In this document: piece by piece, positions 20,769-32,700 of the stretch
Layout of the letters: each line of letters begins with the position of its first letter
Numbering within the stretch: the first letter of the stretch is position 1
DNA from: Tridacna crocea
Lineage: Eukaryota > Mollusca > Bivalvia > Cardiida > Cardiidae
Reading direction: 5' to 3'
NCBI GenBank assembly: GCA_943736015.1
Contig: OX031070.1
Coordinates: 22,651,673-22,715,672, forward strand
Length of the DNA: 64,000 bases
Position numbers and translations under genes: made by a program
Notes under the pieces: generated by a model
What the model was told of the DNA's origin: nothing
Databases searched by the model: none
The model's input: the letters and a program-made list of their open reading frames with translations, nothing else

Positions 20769-23700
20769 AACTTCAGACAAGGAAAGCCATCCGCATAACA
20801 ATCAGTATTTCACTACTGAATTTAAACAAGAGCCGTCAGAGACGGGTTATGCTCCCCGAACAAGTGCTTGTCATAAAATATAAGACATTGATATAAATTT
20901 ACTTCTTTTATCCTAGAAGAACCTGTTCATGCCCCCAAAAATTTGAAGTGAAAAGGCAATTACTATCTTAGAGATAGCCAACACAAACTTGTAGAGGACA
21001 ATAAGCCCAATAAGCCCCCTTTAAGCCCCCTTTTCCCATAAGACAATATTGGATCATTGCAATAAATACAATGGGTGTGTGGTTTGTGGCATTTTTTAAT
21101 AATAATTCAAAATTCGAAATCTCATAAAATTTAGAGCAGTCATGAATTAAATATTACATAAAACAATTTTTTACATGAAGCCCCCCCAGCCCCCTTTTTC
21201 CGAGACGCAGCCTGAAATTGAGAAAAAGGAAGAGAGGTACCTGGGCAACGTTCCAACAAGTTCAGATTTGAAATTTCACACAGTTTTGAGCACTGATAAA
21301 GAAGAACCTAGTGAAAAACAATTTTTTCCATGAAGTCCCCTTTTTCCGTGACACAGCCTTAATTTGAGAAACCAGGAAAGACGTATTTGCGTATTAATAA
21401 TTCATAGACTGTAAAAACAAAGGGCACAAGAAACTTGTAAAACAAGATATAACCATGAAATGTTGATAAAAACTGAACAAGTATTAGTAAAAATTGCAAT
21501 TTTGCATTAGGGCCCCTTTTTCATTTTACAAGAAACCCCCTTTTTCCATGACAGAGGGTCAAATTGAAAAACACATAGATAAAGAAACAAGAGCACATGG
21601 TGAAACTTTGAAAAAAACAATATAACCATGAAGTTTAATGAAATTTTGACCAAAACTGAATGAAATATTAGTAAAAATTGGAATTTTGCAAGAAGCCCCC
21701 TTTTTCCATGACAGAACGTCAACTTAAAAAATGCCCAGATTAAAAATAGCAAGGGCACATGCTAAAACTTTTCATAAACAATATAACCATGAAGTTTCAT
21801 GATATTCTGACAAAAACTGAATGAGATATTGGTAAAAATTGCCATTTTGCATTAAGCCCCTTTTTTCCATGACACGGGGTCAAATTGAAAATCCGGGAAA
21901 AATATATCGGCGCATTACCATAAGGAGTTCATATATGAAGTTTCATCCAATTTGGTCCAAGGGTTGTGGAGAAATGGCTTCGGACGGACGGACGGACAGA
22001 CGGACGGAAGGACGGACGGACGGACGGACGGACGGACGGACAGACGGACGGACAGACGAAGCGGCGACTATATGCTCGCCCTTCGGGGAGCATAAAAATG
22101 CATTTTTTTATGCTACAAATATAGTCCCGCTATAGTCCCTTTCCCAAACAATCCCTGGTTTTTACGGATCTGGAATAGTAGCCAGTAGCTGGTTACCAGC
22201 ATTTTCTCCTTTTCCCACAATGTTTTCTACCTTATCATAGACTGAAATCATCTTTCCAGCAAGACTTGAATTATCGTCTGCAAATGCTTTCAATTTGGTC
22301 AAGTCCAAAAGTTAGTCGTTTGGGAAAAGGTTAAGATACACTTCATTCCTAATCTATAATGATACAATCGACAGTGTAAATCAGAGATCAGACTGCATGT
22401 TCTGTGCAGTCTGATTTTGATCTACACCTTACACAAAAGTTTCTTGTGTCGTCTACATGATGAAAAGAATTAACCCTTTCCCAAACAATCCCTGGCTTTA
22501 CGGGTCAGGAATAGAAGCCTTTTGAAAACATTGTGGGAAAAGGAGAAAATGCTGGTAACAAGCATTTTCTCCTTTTCCCACAATGTTTTCTACCCTATCA
22601 TATTGAAAAATCATCATTTTAGCAACTGTTAATTTGTCATCTTCAAAATGCGTTCAATTTGGTCTGGTCCAAAACTTGCCGTTTGGGAAGGGGTTAAACA
22701 CCCATTGATACGAGTCCTTCGCTTAATTGTCTCTTTTTTGGACTTCATCAAAGAAATTACTATATTATAATATTAGATAAAGATTTCACATCCCTGCTTT
22801 GGGTAGCCTTTGCAAACGCTGTGGTATAACAGGGATTCTATATAACATGTTATGTCTGATCCCTGTGTATAAGGGGCAATTGCTCATTATTATGCTATCT
22901 GTTATGACAAAAGAAAATTTGTTTCTTTCCTTCAAATGTATCTTGTATGCATTGTTTAGTCCCAAGCCATCATATGTAACATCTGGTAATTGACCCATGC
23001 TCTATGAATAGGTGGCTGACTGCATCTGTAATATGTATTGACCTGTGGCAGCCTGTGCAGATTGCGTAGGCTGACATTAGTCGAGCGACATGTTGCTGTT
23101 GGGTTTTTTTTTTCGTGTCAAAGGACTATTTCATCTCATGATTCAGAAGACTTTTAGAGGAGATGGATCCATGTTGTAGAACGACTTGTTTGGTATAATC
23201 CATCATAAAAGTGCATTCATACCCTTTTCCTATAACATCGCCCATTTAACCGTTATGCTCCTAGGTGAGACTCGGTGAGCTTTTGGAGACAATGAAGATC
23301 AAGATCAGACTGTACAGAACCTGATCTTGGATCTAAACTATCCGACGAGGAAATACCCCCCTATAACTTAGAAAGCGCAATATATGAGTTATTACCATTC
23401 ACTTGAAAGTTTAATATTAGATATATAGCTGCTTAATTGTTAACCCTTGACTCCATAGATACTCATTTCTATGCACTGCTTGTAGGAGCCTTTTGAAAAC
23501 ATTGTGGCAAAAGGTGAAATTGCTCGTGACGAGCAATTTCACCTTTTGTCACAATGTTTTCTATGCTATCAAAAGGTGTCATATACGCCTAGGAAACGGC
23601 TTTATCCTTGCTGTTATTTAGGGTCAATTTGAAATACCCGAAAAATGCCTTGTGTGGTAAAGGGTTTATGTATGATTCTGTCTACACACAGGCACTTGTT

Positions 23701-26700
23701 GTTACTTTGACAAAGTTCGTCTTCTTTTGCCATCAATTAAATTGGTTCGACTTTTTCCAGATCAAAACGAGTGTTCCTACTGCAATCGAAGCTGATTTCC
23801 GTCAAATGCATAAGCATCCGACAGCGGAAGGTATAGATCCAAGATCAGACTGCATGTGTTGTGAATTCTGATCTTGCTCTACACCTTCCGAAGAAGCTGT
23901 CCACAGCAGTGGATGGGTTAACATCGAGAGATTTTGTTTTACAAAAACAGGACCTACGGCACTATAGCCCAGGTGATAAAGTCAAATGAAATATACCCCA
24001 CCGTTTATTTTCCTGTCAGTTTTCCTGATAACGCAGAGACCGCTTTATGTTAATGAATGTGTTACGTAAATCGTTATCCCGTTTCTTATCTTTGACATTT
24101 GATATAATTATACTTTGCTGTTCGTAATTAACACACAGCCACGCAAAAGACGACTTTTACTTCGTCTGGTAGCGAGATACTTTATCAAGAACGTTATATA
24201 TGAAGAAAGGAAAACAGAATAAGTGACGAAACAGGAAATCGCAGTTTGTCCTATTTCAACAGTCTTTCGCATCCATTAATTTGGGTTTTTTTTACATTAT
24301 TTAGTCATACTTTAAAATGAATTATGCTTCATATCTATGCCAGGGCAAGAAAAGGGTCGGTACGCACCAACCACTCTAAGGAAAATCTCTAGTCCTACGC
24401 TTCAGGATTTTCTAAATCTGAAAGTAACACTACTTCTGATTGGCTAAACCAGATGGTTTAGCCTATCAGAAGTTGTGTTACGTTCAAAGGAATTAGACCA
24501 AGAACGTTCTTACGAGTAGCTGGAAAAAGAACACTGAGATATCTTATCGGACGCACAGAGGACCGCAGAGCTACGCAAATGATTAGTCCCGTTCGAGAAT
24601 AATAAAAGAAATGATGGTTCTGCTGCAAACTAAAGAGATGTTGATCTAAGTAGCTTGAAGTGGCAGGGGTTCAAGATCAGGTTTCATGTACCGTTGAATC
24701 TGATCTTCATCTTTGCTGTGCGCAAAACCTGTGCGAAAGCGATGGAAGGCTAGAAACCAATTTCCCGTCAACAAACAATCCGTGTTTGAACGATACAAAA
24801 AAGAATTATCTGGGAAATACTGCAGGAAAAAGAAGAAAATGTTGATAACCAGCATTTCACCCTGTTTCCAAACATTATTTTCTGACTCGCTAGAGGATTG
24901 ATTGATCATTTGATGTGATTACCAATTTGTCGTTAACATAATTTATATGTTTTCTGTCGGTAAGGATCTAAAATTTGTCACTCCGGGAAAGAATTAACTC
25001 TTCATCAAACGACAAGATTGTAGCCTGGTCCAAACTGATAGCATTTGCAGACGGCAAACTACATATGGCTCAAGTGACAGAATTGTTCATTGATACAGTG
25101 AAAAACATTGTGGAAAAAGGAGAAAATGCTGGTTACCAGCATTTTCTCCTTTTTCCACAATGTTTTCAAAAGGCTTCTATCCTATGGTCGTTAAAACCTG
25201 GATTTGCTCGGTAAAGAGTGAAATGACCTATATCAGCAGTACTGTACTTCTTCTAATTAGAGCACGCTCTATGCTGTTATGGATACTTCTGAGAAATAAG
25301 ACGCAAAACCTTTGATATTTCTCGAAGTGTTATAAAATCTATGGCATCCTTTTCCGCATATTCAAATAAGTTCTTTACAGTAATTCTTGAACCGTCCCTT
25401 TACAAGGCAACAAATATTTACACCAGTCAAAATAATTCGAAGCCATGTGGCTAAAATTATTTAGTTTTTTTCTTTGAAACATTATTCGACCCCCGTTTGA
25501 AATAGAAAACATGGGGAAAGGACAAAATGTTGAATACCAGCATTTTCTGCTTTTCCAACAAAGGTTTCCGGTTTCGAAAGCGTTTTCCCATTTTGGTTGT
25601 TATAATAGGGAAACATCAACCCTTATCCTGCTTAACCCTTTCCCAAACGACAAAATTTTAGACTCTTCCAAACTCAAAGAGTTGCAGACGACAATTTCAA
25701 ATTTAATAAAGATGGCAAAAATTTCTCCAAATGGGTAGAAAACACTGTGGGAAAAGGAGAAATTGCTCGTTACGAGCAATTTCTCCTTTTCCCACTGTGT
25801 TTTCAATAGACTTGTACTGCAGACACGTAAAAACATGGGCTTGTTTGGGAAAGGGTTAATAACTAAAATAAAATTTCCAATTGGATAGTAATAACTCAAA
25901 TACTGAGTTTTCAAAATTATGTTTTGGGGAATACTATCTCCATAACGGACAGTGTAGATCCAAGATCTGGCTGCACGTTCTGTGCAGCCTGATCTTGATC
26001 TACACTGTCCGCAAAAGGTCACGGTAAGTATCGTTTAGCAGTCTAAGGATCGGTTTCGTGCATGAGTGATGTTAGCGAGTAATGAGATTATTAAGTAACT
26101 CAAGTGTTTAAAGACCGTAAAATGACTTAGGCGACAATGTGCAAGAACTTAATACATAGTTGCACCATTTTTCCACATTTAAACGGTTTCCCAAACAAGC
26201 CCTTGTTTTACGTATCTGCTGTACAAGTCTTTTGAAAACACTGTGGGAAAAGAAGAAATTGCTCGTAACTAGCAATTTCTCCTTTTCCCACAGTGTTTTC
26301 TGCCCCTTCGGGTAATTTTCTGCCGTTGTTATGAAAGTTGAAATTGTCGTCTGTAAACTCTTTCAGTTTGGGAGAGTCTAAAATTTGTCGTTTGGGAAAG
26401 GGTTAATCAGTATGTATGTCAGCCATGCTCTATTAAAAGGGGGTTTAATGCATCTGCAAAAAGTATCGACTCACGTCAGCCTGTGCAGGCCGCGCGGGCA
26501 GACCTGGGTTGAAACTTTTTGCCATCTGTCAATTTCCTGCAAGTCAAGGGACCAGTCCAGTTGGTAGTTATGAAAAAAAAAAGATGGATTTTATGGACTT
26601 ATCTTTATGTGAAGGAGATGTGTTTAACTCCCTATTGTCAGAGCATGGCTCATGTGTTATTTAACAGTTCACTTCACCTTTTAAAGCGCCCCAGTGTTTT

Positions 26701-29700
26701 TCCCTGTAGAATGACCTACAACATCCTTGCTATTGGTCTGGCTCCAAGAAAAACGGAGTCCTAACAATTTATGTCGACTTTTGGCGCGTTGACCATCACC
26801 AATTCTCTATTTAAAAGAGCTGTTTAACTCTTTCCCAAACAAGCCCTGGATTTTACGTGTCTGCAGTACAAGCCATTAGAAAACACTGTGGAAAAAGGAG
26901 AAATTGCTCGTTACGAGCAATTTCTCCTTTTCCCACAGAGTTTTCTACAGTTTTGGAGAACTTTCTGTCATTTCAATCAAATTTGAAATTGTCGTCTGCA
27001 AACTCTTTGGTTTGGAAGCCTAAAATTTATCGTTTGGGAAAGGGTTTAACTGTGGGTTTCTCTGCATTCCTATATCGACTGTGTATTCATGCAGTGACTG
27101 GTTGGATCTTTAATATGAGAGATTTATTGTCCAAAGAAGGTTTTCGTTGATAGCAGAAAAATCACGAAGAATTTGCACGATTTTGTATTATCGGATCTTA
27201 GTTCGAAGTATTGATACTCCAGAAAACTTATGGCATGTTCGTATATCACAAATCATTGCACTTCTTGACACTTTGAACAGATATCGTTCTTTTTTACCCC
27301 TAGCTTTCGATCAAACAACCAAACCTGCAAATAAACGTAACTGTGTAGCCCTATACATGTACGTGATTTGCCGTCAAAAAAGAGATTCACGGTTGAAATA
27401 TATCATTCTTTCACCAGTTGACTATGGCTTGCTTTATCTCTTTACCAAACCCCAAAATTTTAAACTGGTTAGCGATATTTGCAGACGACAATTTGAATAT
27501 GGTATACTAAACAGGCTGGTTTTTACGACCGTGAGATAGAAGCCTTTTGAAAAGATTATAAGAAAACGAGAAAATGCTGGTAACCAGCATTTTCTCCTAT
27601 TCCTATATACAATATTTTCTACTCTGCTGGAAACAAGTTTCAAATTTTAAGTTACGTTTATTTTGTCGTCTGCCGATGCTTTCGATTTGGACAAGTGTAA
27701 AATTTTGGCGTTTGGTAAAGAGTTAACTTAGGTCCAATCTAAAATACATGTATTGTTGTTTGGTGGAGAGATAAAATGATATAAAACCTCTCGTACTGTT
27801 CAAGGACATGTAGTTTTAGATTCATGCTAAAATTTCCTCAAGGCTTGGGATCGATAACATACGTCGATCAATGTGTGGTCTTATCCAGAGACGTCTGATC
27901 AGAGAACGAAATTTAGGCATTAAACATATTGAAAGCATTTGCAGACAAGAAATGCGACCCACATATTAAAGGTATTTGACTTTTAAAAGAGTAGGAAACT
28001 TTGCCAAAATAGAAAAAAGGAAAAGGGCATATTGGAGGATACTTTAAAAAAAAAAAAGAATAGCTTCTCAAAATTTTATCGTTTTCTCCCATTTTAGACC
28101 AATTTTATCTCCTTTTTTTCGCCACCAAGATAACTCTTTTAACTCATGACCAAAGTACAATATTTAACGTTTGTCCAAATCGAAACATTTGCAGACGACA
28201 TAATAAAAATGGCTAAAAAATTGAACATTTTTTTAAAGGGTGGAAAACATTGTGGGAAAAGGAGAAAATGCTGGTTACCAGCATTTTCTCCTTTTCTCAC
28301 AATGTTTTCTAAAGATTTCTTCCTCAGAATCGTCAGTCAAATGTAGGGATTGTGTTGTAATGGGTTAAAATGAGATACGAGTAATTCAACTCAAAAAGTT
28401 AAAGTTGAATTACCGACCGAGTAAATAGAATACTTGATAAAGGTCGGTTTCCGGGTCAAGGTGACACAGAGGTTGGGTCCATTCATATTTCAGATACAAG
28501 TAATCAAAGGGTCATTTGTTGATGGACAAAATTACGTAGAGACTAAAGGGGGGGGGGGGGGGGCTGGAACGAAAACCTTACGCCAAAGTCATTAAGTTAA
28601 CTATTTGTACGACCCTTAGCAGGAGAACTGTTCAAAAACATCGCAGAAAGAGGAGGAAGTGATGAACACTAGCTATCTCTCTCCTTTTTGTCTAACAATG
28701 TCTAAAAAATAAAAATCGATTTTTTTTGACAACTGCAACTTGTGGTCTGCGATTATTTTTCTGATTTGCTCCAGTCTGTATTTTTTTGTCAGATATAGAG
28801 CTCACCCTTTGCCGAAAAAAAGCGTGTACACACAGGTACTTGTTGTTATTTTGACAAAGTAATTCGTCCTCTTACTCTTTTGCCATCAATTAAATTGGTT
28901 CGACTTTTTCCAGATCAAAACGTGTGTTTCTACTGCAATGGAAGCTGATGGCAGTAGACCTAGTGAAAACAAAAGAGGGGAAATTGTCGGTAATCAGCAT
29001 TTTCTCGTGTTGCCGCAATATTTTGTACTATTTCATAGATTTATTTATTTATTTATTTATTTATTTATTGCACGTTTTATGCGGTCTGATCTTCAATCTA
29101 CATTGTTTGTAAAGGCAAAGATAGTTATGAAAAGCGCTGAAAGGATTTATGTTTTAAAACATGATCTTTATTTGTTGACATGTATCTCAAGCCTGAAAGA
29201 TAAATGAACTAAGTATTACGCGAGATGAATAAATGTGTCGGGTTTAAAAATGACTTGATGTCCAGTTTGTTTGGCGTGAAACTCTTAATCACAAGACGAA
29301 ATTTTGGACTCTTCCAAATTGAAAGTATTTCCAGACAACACAATTAGAATGAGTCTCAAATGGTTGATATGTGCCTTTACAATGGTAGAAAACATTATGT
29401 GAATAAGAGAAAAATGTTGGTTACCAGCTTTAACCCATTACCACACAATCCCTACTTTTGACACCCCTGAGACAGAAGCCTTTTGAAAACACTGTTGGAA
29501 AAGAAGAAAATGCTGGTAACCAGCATTTTCTTCTTTTCCCACAGTGTTTTCTACCCTTCCAAGAACACATTTCAATTTTTCAGTCGCCTTTGTCGTTAGC
29601 AAATGCTTTCAATTTGGACCAGTCTAAAATTTTCTCGTGTGGTAAAGAGTTAAAAGACTGAAAAGTATCCTTGAATGTCGGTTAAACGAGGAATCGTCCA

Positions 29701-32700
29701 GTGAAGGGTTAACTCTTAGGCTGTAAACTGCGATTTACTGACCTTTAGTGGACAGTGTAGAGCAAGATCAGACAGCACAGATTGTACAGTATGATCTTAG
29801 ATCCACACTGTCCGATAAGGAGATACTATTCCTTGAAACATTAGCTTGAAATAGCAATAAATGAGTTTTTACTATCAAATTGAGTTTAAATTCAGTTTAA
29901 TTATAGGGCCTTTATGGCAACATAAGGGTTAAATGATTATATAAGGGCCCACCAGATGTGTTTGAGTACATGTATTTAACCGTCTGTCCCTACTGCCCCC
30001 TTTTAAAATCCCTAAAGACCAGAGAAAATTGATTTGTCTGACCTTTTCTGACCCTTTAACAGATTTCAATAATTCTTCACTTATTGCCTCACGCATAGGC
30101 TACTATATGCATCGTGTTACCGTCTTGCAGTTTACTTCAAAAACCTGGTAACTACAGCTTGCTTCAAGCTGTAGTTACGAGGTATTTGAAGCAAACCAAC
30201 GTTATGGCATACCGTGTCTGAAAACACTTGGGTAGAAAAGAGAACTTTCTTGACGATACGGTGGTTTAACGTTATAAGCTATCAAACCATTAATTTAATA
30301 TGTAAATAGGTACATGTATATTTCTTAAGGATATTGCATGCGCAATCTGATCTTAATCTACATTCGTCCGCAAACGTACACGAAGCACGTTACCAACCTG
30401 AGCTTTTGAGTGGTAGATCCACTACATGCCTTTTGGAGTTAACGTGAGTTAGATCTATTTCAAAAGTAAAAAGGTTTTCTTTACATTCAGGTATTTAAAT
30501 ATTCTTAGAGTCCGGCATATTCCTGTATAAGTTCGAAGAAAAAGACACAAAAAACCGCAGATTCAATGATATAGGCAGTCAACGTGATAAAAGAACTTTA
30601 CTTTCAAGAAAAGGGGTATTCGGACATTTGCTTAAAGTGTCGTCTCGGATCAGCCTGAGCAGTCCGAGCAGGCTAGGGCCTAATCTGAGTCGACACTTGA
30701 CGACTACATTAGATTTTGTCATACAGTAGACTTGCGCAAAACCAAAAAAAACATACATAAAAACAGAAAGTGTCGTCTCGGCTTAGCCTGCGCAGTCTGC
30801 ATATAGGCTGCATGATCCGAGACGACACTTTACGCAAATGTTCGAATGTCCCTTTTTGGCATGTTGCAGACCATATGACTTGCAACACGGGAAAAGGGGC
30901 ATTCGGACATTTGCGTAAAGCGTCGTCTCGGATTAGCCTGCGCAGTCCGCACAGGCTAATCCGACACGGCACTTTATGACTACACTAGATTTTGTGCTAC
31001 AGTGGACTTGTGTGAAACAGAAAATTGCATAAAAACGGAAAGTGCCGTCTCGGATCAGCCTGCGCAGACTGCGTAGGCTGATCCCAGACGACACTTTACG
31101 CAAATGTTCGAATGTCCCTTTTTGGCGTGTTGCAGGCCATAAAGGAATAGACTATACAACTGTATCAAGCACTCTTCGAAAGTTTGCCAAAGACAAATCG
31201 TGTTTCTACATATCTCACCCTACAATAAGTCACTGTAGGTTACCTCTTTGTCATACAACACTATATAGACAGATCACAAGCGGAAGCATTTGCAAACAAC
31301 ATGTAAAATAAGGTTCAAAGATTGGAATTAGTTGGTGAAGTGCAGAAAACATTTTGGGAAAAGGAGAAAATGCTGGTTACCAGCATTTTCTCCTTTTCCC
31401 AAAATGTTTTCAAATGCCTGGCCCTGTAGGGTAGCTAACACGGGATTGTAACAAGTTAAAACCTATTTATTAAAGGTCACGCAGCTGTACAATTTGTTTT
31501 TATCATAGGCTACAATGTGAGTAATTCCTGGAGGCTTTTGAAAACCAGTCACTCATGTTGGTTAGAAATATATATATCAAAGGTCACGCTTAACATCCAA
31601 TGTGCCTAATTTCTAAAGGTTTCTACCCTTCCCATAGCAAATTCAATCACATTTATTTAGTCGTCTGCATTTTTTTTTTAATTTGGACCAGTCTATAAAT
31701 TTGTCGTTTGGTAAAAAGTAAAAGTCGGAATCGTGGCGTTAAGGATTGAATGGTATTTCTTCCCCTGAGGCTGAAATCAACCACCAGTTAAAATTGCAAT
31801 CTACCGAGTACATTCTGATTTTAAAGAGTTAAATTTCAAAGGAATGCGTTTTCTGATTGGGTATGGCCATTTTGGTAACAGCCAATCAGAACTAGTGTTA
31901 CATGTGCTTTCTTAGTTTTGAATAGGAACTTGATTCGGAAAAGTAGATCAACTAAGTTAAGAATAGATTTTTGGTGACTGCATGCAGGCACTGATATGAC
32001 CGAAAAAAAAAAAGCGACATTTAGTTGACATTTAGAAGACAACAGTTTCCAATGAGTTTTATCATTCCTTACCTCGCAGTTATCTCTCCGTGTCCTTACC
32101 TCGCAGTTACATCTCTGTGTGATATCATAGTCCTTCTACATTCTACAATTGATTAAATTATTACCTCTTTAGCTCATTTTTAAATGATAAAATTTTAGAT
32201 TTGTCAGAACTAACCTTTTACCACTAATATACCGACTTTTAACGATCCTAAGGCAGAGGCCGTTTGAAAACAATGTGGGAAAAGGAGAAAATGCTGGTAA
32301 CCAGCATTTTCTCCTTTTCCCGCAATGTTTACCACCCTTCTAAAGAAATATTGCACCATTTGAGCCACATTGAATTTGCTTTCGATTTGGATAAGACCTG
32401 CATCTTGTTGTCTAGTAAAGGGTAGCCTGGCATTCAGGCCCCGCATTTAAGTCATTCTAATAAACAAGGTACACAACTAAAGCAAAGTCACACAAATATG
32501 TGTTGTTACTTGCCCTTCTTCTGAGAATCAGACATTCAGACATTGAGAACACAGAGATTTGGTTTTGCAGTTTAATGAAAAGGCTCTATTTAACGGACTG
32601 ACGCCAGTCTATGTAAAGGGGTGTAAATATTTGTACATACGACAAATCAAGTATAGCTCAAATGATGAAATTTCTTCTAGCTTAGAAAACATTGTGGGAA

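Noticed and set aside
25600-26022. 140-codon minus-strand open frame
   Set aside because: Covers a family-B MITE and a family-D palindrome; repeat-derived.
27147-27539. 130-codon plus-strand open frame in FABP intron 1
   Set aside because: No recognisable motif, overlaps MITE sequence at its end, no splice or promoter support.
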